This document shows positions 26,184-38,106 of a stretch of DNA of 64,000 nt, in pieces. A program made the position numbers and the translations under genes. The notes under the pieces are model-generated. The model ran no database searches. It saw only the letters and a list, made by a program, of their open reading frames with translations, and was not told where the DNA came from. The first letter of the stretch is position 1. Every line of letters begins with the position of its first letter. Origin of the DNA: Serratia marcescens (GTDB taxonomy: Bacteria > Pseudomonadota > Gammaproteobacteria > Enterobacterales > Enterobacteriaceae); assembly GCF_006715005.1 (NCBI RefSeq), contig NZ_VFMJ01000001.1:5270001-5334000 (forward strand), given 5' to 3'.

Positions 26184-27698
26184 TCAGTTGCGGAATGGGT
26201 TGCCGCTGTTGCGAGTCGGTTGGCTGACGGCTGGTGCCGCAGCGCGTGTGGCACTTGGTGCCGGCGCAGCGACCTGTTGCATCGGCGCGTTGTCCTGATA
26301 ACCGTCTGCGTAGGCGTCCTGAGAGCGGTTCTGCGGTGCGACGGCGTCAGGCGCGGTCGATACCGGTTTGCCCAGTGCGCCGTTCAGCGTCAGCAGATCG
26401 TTCTGGTTCAGCGTGCCGAGTGCCGACTTGATGTTCAGCTGGTTGATCAGGTAGGTATAACGCGCGCTGGAAAGCTGCTGCTTGGCGTTATACAGGGTAC
26501 TGGTGGCGTTCAGCACGTCGACGATGGTGCGGGTACCTACCTGATAACCGGCTTCCATCGCATCCAGCGAGCTCTGCGCGGAGATCACCGCCTGTTTGTA
26601 GGCGTTGATGCTGCTGATCGAGGCGTTAACGTTGTTAAACGACGAACGCACGGTCTGCACCACGCCGCGGTGGGCGCTTTCCAACTGCTCGCTGGCGCCG
26701 ACGAAGCCGTACTGCGCCTGTTCCACCTGCGAGTTGGTTGCGCCGCCGCTGTACAGCGGCAGGCTGATCGAAACGCCAACCTGGTTTTGGCCGGCATCAG
26801 AATTGCTGTAACGGCTGGAGCTCAGCGTGTCGTGAGTGGCGGAACCGTTGTAACGGGTATTGGTGATCCCGGTCGACGCATTCAGGTTGACCGTCGGCAT
26901 ATAACCGGTCTGCGCAGAGCGGATCTGCTCGCGCGCCAGGTCCTGGCTCAGACGGGCGGACAGCAGGCTCAGGTTGCGCGCTTCCGCTTCTTTCAGCAGG
27001 TTGTTCACCGCTTCCGGGCGCTGGGTATTGAAGCGATCGGTATTCAGCGAGGCCAGCTCAGGATAGAAGGTGCCGGTGATCTGGCGCAGCGCTTCCAGCG
27101 CGTTGTCCAGGTTGTTGCGGGCGGTGACTTCGGCCGCCAACACGGTATCGTAGGCGGAACGGGCGTTCTGCACGTCGGTGATCGCCACCAGGCCCACGTT
27201 GAAGCGTTGGGTGGTTTGATCCAGCGTGCGGTAAACCGCTTGTTTGTTCGCCTGGGTATAAGAGAGCGTGTCAATGGCGCTCAGCACGTTGAAATAGGCG
27301 GTGGCGGTGTTGAGGATCAGCTGCTGTTCCGCGGTCTGGAAGGTCACGTCGGAGATGCCGGCGGTCTTTTCCTGCAGCGTCAGCGCACGCCATTTCGACA
27401 TGTCGAAGATGGTTTGCGTCAGGCCGAGCGAAGCGCTGGTGACATTGCTGTTAACGCCGTTGCTGTCGCGATAGCCGTTGTTGTAGTTGTAACCGGCGGT
27501 CAGGCCGAGCTGCGGCAGCAGCGGGCTGCGCGCTTCATTGATTTTTTCGAATGCGGCGTCGCGGTCAGCAGCACTTTTGCGCAGATCCGGGTTACTTTCC
27601 CTGGCCTGTTTGTAGACCTGCAGCAGGTTCTCTGCCTGGCTCATTGCACTGAAGCCGCCCAGGCTCAGTCCGATAAGAAGGGGGAGCAGTTTCTTCAT
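26184..27698 (-). CDS. tolC: Outer membrane channel protein TolC
   Basis: Trimeric outer-membrane and periplasmic tunnel used by type I secretion and by RND/MFS efflux pumps. It is 504 residues. The second of two in-frame ATGs (27698) was chosen because AAGGA lies at proper distance and it yields the standard signal peptide MKKLLPLLIGLSLGGFSAMSQA. The internally duplicated TolC architecture is visible in repeated helical segments. The C-terminal region contains a Pro/Ala-rich tail ending NPFRN, as in E. coli. It is divergent from nudF, as in E. coli. A marbox-like sequence lies upstream. Confidence 0.97.
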   Translation of the reverse strand: MKKLLPLLIGLSLGGFSAMSQAENLLQVYKQARESNPDLRKSAADRDAAFEKINEARSPLLPQLGLTAGYNYNNGYRDSNGVNSNVTSASLGLTQTIFDMSKWRALTLQEKTAGISDVTFQTAEQQLILNTATAYFNVLSAIDTLSYTQANKQAVYRTLDQTTQRFNVGLVAITDVQNARSAYDTVLAAEVTARNNLDNALEALRQITGTFYPELASLNTDRFNTQRPEAVNNLLKEAEARNLSLLSARLSQDLAREQIRSAQTGYMPTVNLNASTGITNTRYNGSATHDTLSSSRYSNSDAGQNQVGVSISLPLYSGGATNSQVEQAQYGFVGASEQLESAHRGVVQTVRSSFNNVNASISSINAYKQAVISAQSSLDAMEAGYQVGTRTIVDVLNATSTLYNAKQQLSSARYTYLINQLNIKSALGTLNQNDLLTLNGALGKPVSTAPDAVAPQNRSQDAYADGYQDNAPMQQVAAPAPSATRAAAPAVSQPTRNSGNPFRN

Positions 27699-28045
27699 TT
27701 GCATTCCTTGTTGTGCAGCAATATTGCTATGTTAGCGCTGACGATAGACGAAATAGTTGCCGATTCTAGCAGAGTCTGCGGTACGCATCAGGTGGCTGAA
27801 TGTGCCATCTCACGTAACTTTTACCTTTCAGACCGCCCATTTACCTTGGCGTACTGTCCGGGTCGACTGCAGCTGATATTATGGCTGACAATCCGGATTG
27901 TTTCCCGCTATTACCTGCGAGCGCACAAACGCGCCGCGTCCGGCGGCGAAAAACAGCCTAACATAAAGCGGCGGCGGTGAGACCCGCTGTTTCTGTCATC
28001 AAAACCGTTTATTTTATCGGCATACTCACGCAGGAGAATTCGCGC
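27699..28045. other. Divergent region tolC / nudF
   Basis: This 347-bp non-coding region carries the promoters of tolC and of the nudF-yqiB-cpdA-yqiA(-parE) cluster. The only defined site I can name is a marbox-like sequence at 27789-27808. No coding gene is supported. Confidence 0.6.
27789..27808 (-). promoter_or_regulatory. Candidate marbox (MarA/SoxS/Rob site) of tolC
   Basis: On the minus strand ATGGCACATTCAGCCACCTG fits the marbox consensus AYnGCACnnWnnRYYAAAYn, with both mismatches in the AAA block. It starts about 110 bp upstream of the tolC ATG. E. coli tolC is a known mar/sox/rob target. Confidence 0.45.
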
Positions 28046-28678
28046 ATGAACCGTTCGCAGCCGTCACCCGTCACTTTCGATAAAAAAGATGTAGAAATTA
28101 TTGCACGCGAGACGCTGTACCGTGGTTTTTTTTCACTCAATTTATACCGGTTTCGCCATCGCTTGTTCAATGGCGAAATGAGTCCTGAAATCACGCGTGA
28201 AATTTTCGAGCGCGGCCATGCGGCGGTGCTGCTGCCCTACGATCCGGTGCGCGACGAAGTGGTACTGATTGAACAACTGCGCATCGCCGCGGTCGATACC
28301 AGTAATTCGCCCTGGCTGCTGGAAATGGTGGCGGGTATGATCGAAACCGGCGAAAGCGTCGAAGACGTGTGCCGCCGCGAAGCGCAGGAAGAGGCCGGCG
28401 TGGTGGTCGGGCGCTGCAAGCCGGTGCTGAGTTATCTGGCCAGCCCGGGCGGCACCAGCGAACGTCTGTCGATCATGGTCGGCGAGGTGGACGCCGGCAC
28501 CGCCGAAGGCATCCATGGCCTGGCGGAAGAACATGAAGATATCCGCGTCCACGTGGTCAGCCGCGAGCAGGCTTACCGCTGGGTGGAGGAGGGCGCGATC
28601 GATAACGCCGCATCAGTGATTGCATTGCAATGGCTGGCGTTGCACCATGAATCGTTGAGAAAAGAGTGGGCCAACTAA
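28046..28678 (+). CDS. nudF: ADP-ribose pyrophosphatase NudF
   Basis: Nudix hydrolase cleaving ADP-ribose to AMP and ribose-5-phosphate. It is 210 residues. The ATG at 28046 follows AGGAGAATT, and an in-frame upstream start was rejected. The Nudix box is complete (G97 to G118: [20 protein letters not shown] followed by AG). It overlaps yqiB by one base (TAATG), so the genes are translationally coupled. Confidence 0.96.
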   Translation: MNRSQPSPVTFDKKDVEIIARETLYRGFFSLNLYRFRHRLFNGEMSPEITREIFERGHAAVLLPYDPVRDEVVLIEQLRIAAVDTSNSPWLLEMVAGMIETGESVEDVCRREAQEEAGVVVGRCKPVLSYLASPGGTSERLSIMVGEVDAGTAEGIHGLAEEHEDIRVHVVSREQAYRWVEEGAIDNAASVIALQWLALHHESLRKEWAN

Positions 28679-29103
28679 TGAAACAGCGCTATACCCCTGA
28701 TTTCCCCGAAATGATGAGATTGTGCGAAACCAACTTCGCGCAATTGCGCCGCTTGCTGCCGCGCAACGACGAAGTGGGCGAAACGGTGACTTATCAGGTG
28801 AACGGCGCCGGCTATCGTTTGACCATCGTTGAGTCCACGCGTTACACGTCGCTGGTGGAGATCGAGCAGATCTTTCCGGCGGTCAGCTACTGGAGCCTGC
28901 CCGCGATGACGGTGCGGTTATACCATGACGCCATGGTTGCGGAAGTGTGTTCCAGTCAGCAGATCTACCGCTTTAAAGCGCGTTATGATTATCCTAATAA
29001 AAAGTTGCATCAACGCGACGAAAAGCATCAAATTAACCAGTTTCTTGCTGATTGGCTGCGCTACTGTTTGGCGCATGGAGCGATGGCGGTTCCGGTTTGT
29101 TAG
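28678..29103 (+). CDS. yqiB: DUF1249 family protein YqiB
   Basis: It is 141 residues, beginning [20 protein letters not shown]. It belongs to the small conserved enterobacterial DUF1249 family of unknown function. The sequence is soluble-looking and rich in aromatic residues ([38 protein letters not shown]). It overlaps the nudF stop by one base and precedes cpdA by 27 bp, which is the conserved order. Confidence 0.92.
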   Translation: MKQRYTPDFPEMMRLCETNFAQLRRLLPRNDEVGETVTYQVNGAGYRLTIVESTRYTSLVEIEQIFPAVSYWSLPAMTVRLYHDAMVAEVCSSQQIYRFKARYDYPNKKLHQRDEKHQINQFLADWLRYCLAHGAMAVPVC

Positions 29104-29130
29104 ACAGACTGAAATAACAAAGGACACCAT

Positions 29131-29958
29131 TTGGAAAGCCTGTTTAAACTGCCTGTGGCGAGTGGGGCCGCGGTCAGGATTCTACAAATAACAGATACCC
29201 ACCTTTTTGCCGGCGAACACGAGACGTTGCTTGGCATCAATACCTATCGCAGCTATCACGCGGTGCTGGACGCCATCCAGGCGCAGCGCCGCGACGTTGA
29301 TTTGATCGTCGCCACGGGAGATTTGGCGCAGGATCATTCGCAAGAGGCGTACCGCCACTTCGCCGCCGGTATCGCGCAATTGCCGGCCCCCTGCGTGTGG
29401 CTGCCGGGTAACCACGATTTCCAACCGGCGATGGTCGACGCGTTGGCCGCCGCCGGCATTGCCCCTTCCAAACAGGTGTTGCTGGGCGACAGCTGGCAGG
29501 TGCTGATGTTGGATAGCCAGGTGTTCGGCGTACCGCACGGCGAATTGAGCGAATACCAGCTCGAGTGGATGGAGCGCTGTCTGCAGGCTCACCCCGAGCG
29601 CTATACGCTGTTGCTGCTGCACCATCATCCGCTGCCATCCGGCTGTACCTGGCTCGATCAGCACAGCCTGCGCAACCCGCATATGCTGGGCGCGATCCTG
29701 CTGCGCTACCCGAAGGTGAATACCGTGGTGTGCGGGCATATTCACCAGGACCTGGATCTGGAATGGCAGGGCCGGCGCCTGTTGGCGACGCCCTCGACCT
29801 GCGTGCAATTCAAGCCGCACTGCACTAACTTTACCATCGATGACGTTTCCCCCGGCTGGCGCTACCTCGATCTGCTGCCGGACGGCCGCGTCGAGACGCA
29901 GGTGTTCCGCCTGGAAAACGACGATTTCCGCCCCGATATGGACTCGGATGGATACTGA
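29131..29958 (+). CDS. cpdA: 3',5'-cyclic-AMP phosphodiesterase
   Basis: Hydrolyses cAMP and so modulates CRP signalling. It is 275 residues from a TTG start at 29131, with AAGGA seven bases upstream. This start gives (M)[12 protein letters not shown], aligning with the E. coli protein. The calcineurin-like metallophosphatase motifs are complete: DTHLF, GDLAQD, GNHDF, HHHPLP and GHIHQD. Its stop overlaps the yqiA start by one base. Confidence 0.96.
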   Translation: MESLFKLPVASGAAVRILQITDTHLFAGEHETLLGINTYRSYHAVLDAIQAQRRDVDLIVATGDLAQDHSQEAYRHFAAGIAQLPAPCVWLPGNHDFQPAMVDALAAAGIAPSKQVLLGDSWQVLMLDSQVFGVPHGELSEYQLEWMERCLQAHPERYTLLLLHHHPLPSGCTWLDQHSLRNPHMLGAILLRYPKVNTVVCGHIHQDLDLEWQGRRLLATPSTCVQFKPHCTNFTIDDVSPGWRYLDLLPDGRVETQVFRLENDDFRPDMDSDGY

Positions 29959-30542
29959 TGCCTTCGACACTGCTCTACCTGCACGGTTTCAACAGCTCGC
30001 CGCAGTCGGCCAAGGCCGTGGCCTTTAAAGCCTGGCTGGCCGAGCACCATCCCGATATCGAGATGCTGGTGCCGCAGCTGCCGGCCTTTCCGGCGGCGGC
30101 CGCCGAGATGCTGGAAAATATGGTGCTGGAACGCGCCGGGCAAACGCTCGGGCTGGTCGGCTCATCGCTGGGTGGCTATTACGCCACCTGGCTGTCGCAG
30201 TGTTTTTCCCTGCCGGCGGTGGTGGTCAACCCGGCGGTCAAGCCGTTTGAGCTGCTGGTGGACTATCTCGGCGCCAACGAGAACCCCTACACCGGCCAGC
30301 AATATGTGTTAGAGTCTCGGCACGTTTACGATCTGAAAGTGATGCAGATCGATCCCTTGGAGTCGCCGGATTTAATCTGGCTGCTGCAGCAAACGGGCGA
30401 TGAAATTCTCGATTACGGCCAGGCAGTGGCGTATTACACCGCGTGTCGGCAAACGGTGGAGTCGGGTGGAAACCACGCCTTCGTCGGTTTCGAGCACTAC
30501 TTCCCCCAGATTGTGGATTTTTTAGGGCTAAACGCGGTCTGA
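29958..30542 (+). CDS. yqiA: Esterase YqiA
   Basis: Alpha/beta-hydrolase family esterase (UPF0227 type) acting on short acyl esters in vitro. It is 194 residues. The start [17 protein letters not shown] contains the oxyanion region HGFNSS, the nucleophile elbow is GSSLGGYYA, and the C-terminal histidine is in [10 protein letters not shown]. It overlaps cpdA by one base and is followed 46 bp later by parE, probably co-transcribed. Confidence 0.93.
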   Translation: MPSTLLYLHGFNSSPQSAKAVAFKAWLAEHHPDIEMLVPQLPAFPAAAAEMLENMVLERAGQTLGLVGSSLGGYYATWLSQCFSLPAVVVNPAVKPFELLVDYLGANENPYTGQQYVLESRHVYDLKVMQIDPLESPDLIWLLQQTGDEILDYGQAVAYYTACRQTVESGGNHAFVGFEHYFPQIVDFLGLNAV

Positions 30543-30582
30543 CGGACCGTTCCGGCACCTCCCTTTAACCACGAAAAAATAA

Positions 30583-32484
<1,902 letters not shown>

Positions 32485-32494
32485 GCCTGACCCT

Positions 32495-32519
32495 GGCCCG
32501 GTGAACGCCGGGCCTGCTT
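32495..32519 (+). terminator. Possible terminator after parE
   Basis: The stem GGCCCGG / CCGGGCC with a TGAACG loop is followed by TGCTTT. The weak U-tract makes this tentative. Confidence 0.4.
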
Positions 32520-32565
32520 TCCCGCAGGGCGTTCATGCGGCGCCCGATAACCAGGGCCGGAATGC

Positions 32566-33462
32566 ATGAAGATCACGCTCGAAGAATTGCTGGCGTTCAC
32601 CTCGGTGGTCGACAGCGGCTCTATCACCTCCGCCGCCGATCAGCTCGGCCAGACGACCTCCGGCATCAGCCGTGCGCTCAGCCGCCTGGAGAATAAGCTC
32701 GATACCACCCTGATGCGCCGCACTACGCGCCGCTTAGAGCTGACCGAAGAAGGGCAGAGCTTCCTGAGCCATGCGCGTACGATCATCAACTCGGTGGAAA
32801 ATGCCGAAGAACAAATGGCGGTGCGCCGGCAGATGCCGGCCGGGCGACTGCGGATAAACGCGGCTGCGCCTTTTATGGAGCATGTCATCGTGCCCCTGGT
32901 GGCGGGGTTCAGGGAGCGATATCCGCAAATTTCGCTCGAGCTGAACACTGACAACCTGGTTATCGATCTGCTGGAAAAACGCACGGATATTGCCATTCGC
33001 ATCGGTGCGTTGCGTGATTCGACCATTCATGCGCGCGCGCTGGGCGCCAGCCGGTTGCGCATCCTCGCCAGCCCGGCTTATCTGCAGCAGCACGGCACGC
33101 CGCAGAGCGTGGAGGAGTTGCATCGGCACTGTCTGCTGGGTTTTACCCAGCCAGAATCGCTGAATCAGTGGCCGTTGCGTTATCGCCAGGCGCCACATTT
33201 CACCATCACGCCAACCATTGCCGCCTCCAGCGGTGAAACGCTGCGGCAATTGGCGCTGCGGGGCGAGGGGATCGTACAGTTGGCGGACTTCATGACCCGG
33301 CGCGATCGGGAAGAAGGCAAGCTGGTGACGTTGCTGGAGCAGGAGACGCTGGACGTGCGCCAGCCGATCAATGCGGTGTATTACCGCAATACGCAATTGG
33401 CGGCGCGTATCACCTGTTTTCTGGACTACGTCAGCGCGCACATCGACGCGCAGACGTTATAA
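32566..33462 (+). CDS. LysR family transcriptional regulator
   Basis: It is 298 residues. The N-terminal winged HTH (about 1-60, LEELLAFTSVVDSGSITSAADQLGQ then TTSGISRALSRLENKL) is followed by a linker helix and a LysR substrate-binding domain (RLRINAAAPFMEHVIVPLVAGF). The arrangement resembles the CrgA/DsdC-like group that ends in a phage-like QPINAVYYRNTQLAARI segment. It lies downstream of parE and convergent to ygiN-mdaB, whose quinone reductase it may control. This is inference. The target and ligand are unknown. Confidence 0.85.
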   Translation: MKITLEELLAFTSVVDSGSITSAADQLGQTTSGISRALSRLENKLDTTLMRRTTRRLELTEEGQSFLSHARTIINSVENAEEQMAVRRQMPAGRLRINAAAPFMEHVIVPLVAGFRERYPQISLELNTDNLVIDLLEKRTDIAIRIGALRDSTIHARALGASRLRILASPAYLQQHGTPQSVEELHRHCLLGFTQPESLNQWPLRYRQAPHFTITPTIAASSGETLRQLALRGEGIVQLADFMTRRDREEGKLVTLLEQETLDVRQPINAVYYRNTQLAARITCFLDYVSAHIDAQTL

Positions 33463-33470
33463 GTCGCGGA

Positions 33471-33779
33471 TTACAGGGCGTTTTCCAAGATGTAGATCTC
33501 GGTGTCCAGCACGCTGTCCTTGAGGGTGTCGCGGTGTTTGAGCATGTGCTCAATGGCCAGGTGTTTTTCCAGATGCGCCATGCTTTCCCATTTCTCCAGC
33601 ATGAACACCGAATCCGGCGACCGCTTCTGCCACGGCGCCTGGGTATTGCTGTCGACCATCGGCGTATATTCGCCGCAGCCGTCTTCCGCCAGTACCAGCG
33701 GCACCAGTTTTTCAATGGCTTGCAGTACGGTGGCGCGGTGGCCGGGCTTCACTTTGATTTCTGCGATTACGGTGATCAT
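33471..33779 (-). CDS. ygiN: Antibiotic biosynthesis monooxygenase-fold protein YgiN
   Basis: It is 102 residues with a dimeric ferredoxin-like ABM fold. It begins MITVIAEIKVKPGHR and contains FMLEKWESMAHLEKHLAIEHM, the family core. The E. coli homologue has quinol monooxygenase activity in vitro and is proposed to cycle quinones with MdaB. It lies 33 bp downstream of mdaB on the same strand, so one operon is likely. Confidence 0.9.
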   Translation of the reverse strand: MITVIAEIKVKPGHRATVLQAIEKLVPLVLAEDGCGEYTPMVDSNTQAPWQKRSPDSVFMLEKWESMAHLEKHLAIEHMLKHRDTLKDSVLDTEIYILENAL

Positions 33780-33812
33780 GCTTACCTCGTTGATGAGTAT
33801 GTTCTGCGTCAG

Positions 33813-34394
33813 TTAAGCAAAAATTTTCGCCAGATGCTCGCGATAATGTGCGATGTCCGCTTCGATATCCGGTTGTTTTATCACGTCATTGCAGATAAAG
33901 GTCGGTAGCGCCTCCATCCCCAGGAACTGGTTGGCCTTGTGGAAGTGCAGGTAAACGCCGTCGACGCCGACGCCGTGGAAGAACTGATCGGGATCGGTGA
34001 AGGCCTCCAGCGGGGCGTTCCAGGTCAGGCTCAGCAGGTATTTTTTGCCCTGGATCAGGCCGCCGGAGCCATATTTTTTGCTGTCGTCGGAACGAGAGCG
34101 ACCGTCGCTGGCATACAGGCTGCCGTGGCCGGCGGTGAACACTTCATCGATGTATTTTTTCAGGATCCAGGGTTCGCCCATCCACCAGCCCGGCATCTGA
34201 TAGATGACCGCGTCGGCCCACAGGTACTTCTGTACCTCGGCTTCGATGTCATAGCCGTCGTCGACCACGGTGACCTGCACATCGTGCTGCAGATCGCGCA
34301 GGAAGCTTTCCGCCACGTCGCTTAGGGTTTGGTTGAGTTCGCCGTTGGAATGGCCGAATTGTTTTTTAGCGTTGATAATCAGGATATTGCTCAT
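33813..34394 (-). CDS. mdaB: NADPH:quinone reductase MdaB
   Basis: FAD-dependent flavodoxin-fold quinone reductase that makes two-electron reductions and limits oxidative damage. It is 193 residues. The start MSNILIINAKKQFGHSNGELN matches the family, as do YQMPGWWMGEPWILKKYIDEVF and LSLTWNAPLEAF. The E. coli qseB/qseC and ygiW genes that often neighbour mdaB are absent here. Confidence 0.94.
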   Translation of the reverse strand: MSNILIINAKKQFGHSNGELNQTLSDVAESFLRDLQHDVQVTVVDDGYDIEAEVQKYLWADAVIYQMPGWWMGEPWILKKYIDEVFTAGHGSLYASDGRSRSDDSKKYGSGGLIQGKKYLLSLTWNAPLEAFTDPDQFFHGVGVDGVYLHFHKANQFLGMEALPTFICNDVIKQPDIEADIAHYREHLAKIFA

Positions 34395-34719
34395 ATTTCG
34401 CGGCTCCCGTCAGAGTTAAGATATGGCATGCTTCCCGCTGAAAAGGCGGAAACCATCTCGCTGGCGACGAGTGTAATCGTTAGTCAGGCAAGTAAAAATG
34501 CGATCCGGCGCACAACAGTGTTGACTGCCAGTCAATAAAACGGCCGCCAGGTGGCGAAATTTTGCATAAACCGCAGAGCGGAATCGGCCGTCGCCGGCGA
34601 TCCTTGCGCCAACTGTGACAGCTACCCCGCAGATGGGTTACTATCGCGGGCAGAATCGACAAGCGATGCCTTTTGTCGTCCAAGGGATTGCCAAGCCACG
34701 GTCTGAGGATAATTGAGTA
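34395..34719. other. Divergent region mdaB / parC
   Basis: This 325-bp non-coding region contains a perfect dyad TTGACT-GCC-AGTCAA at 34521-34535. The parC side has GAGGATAATTGAG before the ATG as ribosome binding region. No small gene is supported. Confidence 0.55.
34521..34535. promoter_or_regulatory. 15-bp dyad upstream of mdaB
   Basis: The perfect inverted repeat TTGACT-GCC-AGTCAA lies about 130 bp upstream of mdaB. It could be an operator for the quinone-responsive system, but no regulator can be named from sequence. Confidence 0.3.
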
Positions 34720-36993
34720 ATGAGTGATCTGACTCATGACGGTGTAGAGCGTTTACCGCTGCACACATTCACTGAAAACGCCTATCTGAACTATTCCATG
34801 TACGTCATCATGGATCGGGCGTTGCCGTACATTGGCGACGGTTTGAAGCCGGTACAACGCCGCATCATCTACGCCATGTCTGAGCTGGGGCTGAACAACA
34901 GCGCCAAATTCAAGAAATCCGCCCGTACCGTGGGCGACGTGCTGGGTAAATATCACCCGCACGGTGACAGCGCGTGTTATGAAGCCATGGTGCTGATGGC
35001 GCAGCCGTTCTCGTATCGCTATCCGCTGGTGGACGGCCAGGGGAACTGGGGGGCGCCGGACGATCCCAAGTCGTTCGCGGCGATGCGTTATACCGAATCG
35101 CGTCTGTCCAAATACGCCGAAGTCTTGCTGGCCGAACTGGGCCAGGGCACGGTCGACTGGATCCCGAACTTTGACGGCACGCTGCAAGAGCCGAAGATGC
35201 TGCCGGCGCGTCTGCCGAACATCCTGCTGAACGGTACCACCGGCATCGCGGTCGGCATGGCGACCGACATTCCGCCGCACAACGTGCGCGAAGTCGCCGC
35301 CGCGGCGGTGGCGCTGCTCGACAAGCCGGGCGCCTCGCTCGATGACCTGCTCGAGTTTGTGCAGGGGCCGGATTTCCCGACCGAAGCCGAGATCATCACC
35401 CCGCGCGATGAAATTCGCAAAATTTACCAGAGCGGCCGCGGCTCGGTGCGCATGCGCGCCGTGTGGAAGAAAGAGGACGGCAGCGCGGTGATCACCGCCT
35501 TGCCGCATCAGGTCTCCGGCGCCAAGGTGCTGGAGCAGATCGCCAGCCAGATGCGCGCCAAGAAGCTGCCGATGGTCGAGGATCTGCGCGATGAATCCGA
35601 CCACGAAAACCCGACGCGTCTGGTGATCGTGCCGCGTTCCAACCGTATCGATCTGGAGCAGGTGATGAATCACCTGTTCGCCACCACCGATCTGGAACGC
35701 AGCTACCGCATCAACATGAACATGATCGGTCTGGACAACCGCCCGCAGGTGAAAGGGCTGGTGGAGATCCTCACCGAATGGCTGGCCTACCGTCGCGATA
35801 CGGTGCGCCGCCGCCTGAACTACCGCCTCGAGAAGGTGCTGAAACGCCTGCATATCCTCGAAGGTTTGCTGGTGGCGTTCCTCAACATCGACGAGGTGAT
35901 CCACATCATCCGCAGCGAGGATGAGCCGAAGCCGGTGCTGATGCAGCGTTTCGGCATCTCCGACACCCAGGCGGAAGCGATCCTCGAGCTGAAACTGCGT
36001 CACCTGGCCAAGCTGGAAGAGGTCAAGATCCGCGGCGAGCAGGATGAGCTGGCGAAAGAGCGCGATCAGCTGCAGGCGCTGCTGGCGTCCGAGCGTAAGC
36101 TGAACACGCTGATTAAGAAAGAGATCCAGGCCGACGCGCAGACCTACGGCGACGATCGCCGTTCGCCGCTGACCGAGCGTGCGGAAGCCAAGGCGATGAG
36201 CGAGCACGACTTCGTGCCGTCCGAACCGGTGACCATCGTGCTGTCGGAAATGGGCTGGGTGCGCAGCGCCAAGGGCCACGACATCGATCCGGCCGGCCTG
36301 AGCTACAAGGCCGGCGACAGCTTCCGCGGTGCGGCGCGCGGCAAGAGCAACCAGCCGGTGGTGTTCATTGACTCAACCGGGCGCAGCTACGCGCTCGATC
36401 CGATGACGCTGCCGTCGGCGCGCGGGCAGGGCGAGCCGTTGACCGGCAAGCTGACGCCGCCGCCGGGCGCCACCATTGAGCAGGTGCTGATGGCGGCCGA
36501 CGATCAGAAGCTGCTGATGGCGTCCGACGCCGGTTACGGCTTCGTCTGTACCTTTAACGATCTGGTGGCGCGCAACCGCGCCGGCAAGGTGATGATCACG
36601 CTGCCGGACAACGCCAGAGCGCTGCCGCCGATGGAAATTCACGGCGCAGACGATATGCTGCTGTCGATCACCGCCGCCGGGCGCATGCTGATGTTCCCGG
36701 TCGCCGATCTGCCGCAGCTGTCGAAGGGCAAAGGCAACAAGATCGTCTCCATTCCGGCAGCCCAGGCGGCGGCTGGTGAAGACAAGCTGGCCTGGCTGTT
36801 CGTGCTGCCGCCGCAGGCGTCCGTCACGCTGCACGTCGGCAAACGCAAGCTGACGCTGCGGCCGGAAGATCTGCAGAAGTTCCGTGCGGAGCGCGGTCGC
36901 AAGGGCACCCAGCTGCCGCGCGGCCTGCAGCGTATCGATCGCGTCGAAGTGGATGCGCCGGTGCGGGTATCGGGCGGCGACAGCGAAGAGTAA
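34720..36993 (+). CDS. parC: DNA topoisomerase IV subunit A
   Basis: DNA breakage-reunion subunit of topoisomerase IV. It is 757 residues. The catalytic tyrosine lies in [11 protein letters not shown]. The quinolone region reads [14 protein letters not shown], with S84 and E88 corresponding to E. coli S80 and E84, so it is wild type at the usual resistance positions. The C-terminal beta-pinwheel follows about residue 500 ([20 protein letters not shown]). The four-residue longer N-terminus compared with E. coli ([12 protein letters not shown]) is usual in Yersiniaceae. It has its own terminator. Confidence 0.97.
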   Translation: MSDLTHDGVERLPLHTFTENAYLNYSMYVIMDRALPYIGDGLKPVQRRIIYAMSELGLNNSAKFKKSARTVGDVLGKYHPHGDSACYEAMVLMAQPFSYRYPLVDGQGNWGAPDDPKSFAAMRYTESRLSKYAEVLLAELGQGTVDWIPNFDGTLQEPKMLPARLPNILLNGTTGIAVGMATDIPPHNVREVAAAAVALLDKPGASLDDLLEFVQGPDFPTEAEIITPRDEIRKIYQSGRGSVRMRAVWKKEDGSAVITALPHQVSGAKVLEQIASQMRAKKLPMVEDLRDESDHENPTRLVIVPRSNRIDLEQVMNHLFATTDLERSYRINMNMIGLDNRPQVKGLVEILTEWLAYRRDTVRRRLNYRLEKVLKRLHILEGLLVAFLNIDEVIHIIRSEDEPKPVLMQRFGISDTQAEAILELKLRHLAKLEEVKIRGEQDELAKERDQLQALLASERKLNTLIKKEIQADAQTYGDDRRSPLTERAEAKAMSEHDFVPSEPVTIVLSEMGWVRSAKGHDIDPAGLSYKAGDSFRGAARGKSNQPVVFIDSTGRSYALDPMTLPSARGQGEPLTGKLTPPPGATIEQVLMAADDQKLLMASDAGYGFVCTFNDLVARNRAGKVMITLPDNARALPPMEIHGADDMLLSITAAGRMLMFPVADLPQLSKGKGNKIVSIPAAQAAAGEDKLAWLFVLPPQASVTLHVGKRKLTLRPEDLQKFRAERGRKGTQLPRGLQRIDRVEVDAPVRVSGGDSEE

Positions 36994-37013
36994 GCGTTGG
37001 CGCTAGCGTTAAC

Positions 37014-37053
37014 GGGCGGTCGCAGCATGCTGTGGCCGCCTTATTTATTTTTG
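37014..37053 (+). terminator. Intrinsic terminator of parC
   Basis: A 12-bp stem with two wobble pairs (GGCGGTCGCAGC / GCTGTGGCCGCC) is followed by TTATTTATTTTT. It lies just after the parC stop. Confidence 0.7.
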
Positions 37054-37239
37054 CTGGCGTTTATTTTCCAAATAGTTAACATTTCTGCGCATAAAATTAT
37101 TGTGCGTACTGCCGCCTGGCGGGAAAATAGCGAGAAATGCAGGCGACGTGGGCGTGCTTTCCGCCTTGCCGGCAAATAATGAGTAAAGGAATCTGCGCAG
37201 CGAAGTAAACTGCGTTGGCAGTGTGCTAATGAGGTTGTT

Positions 37240-37974
37240 ATGTTATTGATTTTGCGTGCCGTTCTCGCCACTCTTTTCTGTATTCTGGTGTGTATTTTCG
37301 GTTCTGTTTATTGCTTGTTCAGCCCGCGTAACCCTCGCCATGTGGCGACCTTTGGCCATCTTTTCGGCCGCCTGTCGACGCTGTTCGGCATCAAGGTTGA
37401 AACCCGCGTGCCGGCCGATGCGGCCAACAACGGCAACTGCATCTATATCGCCAACCACCAAAATAACTACGATATGGTGACGGCTTCCAATATCGTGCAG
37501 CCGCGCACCGTGACCGTTGGTAAAAAAAGTCTGGTGTGGGTTCCGTTTTTCGGCCCGCTGTATTGGCTGACCGGTAACCTGCTGATAGATCGTGATAATC
37601 GCGCCAAGGCGCACGGCACCATCGCCCAGGTGGCGGAGCAGTTCAAGAAGAAAGACATTTCGATCTGGATGTTCCCGGAAGGGACCCGCAGCCGTGGCCG
37701 TGGGCTGATGCCGTTTAAAACCGGCGCATTCCACGCGGCCATCGCCGCCGGCGTGCCGATTGTGCCGATCTGTGTATCCACCACCAGCGGTAATATAAAT
37801 CTTAACCGTTGGAATAACGGTCATGTGATCGTCGAGATGTTGGCGCCGGTGGATACCAGCAAATACGGCAAAGAAAACGTGCGCGAGCTGGCGGCCCATT
37901 GCCGCGAGCTGATGGAGGCGAAAATCGCCGAATTGGACGCTGAAGTCGCCCAGCGCAACGCCGCCAAAAAATAA
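37240..37974 (+). CDS. plsC: 1-acyl-sn-glycerol-3-phosphate acyltransferase
   Basis: Adds the second acyl chain in phosphatidic acid synthesis at the inner membrane. It is 244 residues. An N-terminal hydrophobic anchor (ILRAVLATLFCILVCIFGSVY) precedes the catalytic HX4D box (NHQNNYDM) and the glycerol-phosphate-binding FPEGTRSRG motif. It lies downstream of parC, as in E. coli, and upstream of ftsP. Confidence 0.96.
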   Translation: MLLILRAVLATLFCILVCIFGSVYCLFSPRNPRHVATFGHLFGRLSTLFGIKVETRVPADAANNGNCIYIANHQNNYDMVTASNIVQPRTVTVGKKSLVWVPFFGPLYWLTGNLLIDRDNRAKAHGTIAQVAEQFKKKDISIWMFPEGTRSRGRGLMPFKTGAFHAAIAAGVPIVPICVSTTSGNINLNRWNNGHVIVEMLAPVDTSKYGKENVRELAAHCRELMEAKIAELDAEVAQRNAAKK

Positions 37975-38106
37975 GAGTCTACCGGCTTCAAAGAATAAGG
38001 TTTTAATTGGCGTTCAGCGCCGTTAACGCCTGAACGCCTGCTAATCTTGATTGGCGGGCGTTTGGGTTTTGCACACGGTTTAGTTATTGCTTTTCATGGA
38101 GAAGAT

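Noticed and set aside
26142-27980. Long plus-strand frame antisense to tolC
   Set aside because: It lies opposite tolC and runs through its promoter region. The translation matches no family.
34960-35000. Quinolone-resistance change in parC
   Set aside because: The residues equivalent to E. coli S80 and E84 are Ser and Glu, the wild-type state.
34753-36279. Long open frame antisense to parC
   Set aside because: It is a shadow of the parC coding sequence with no domain.
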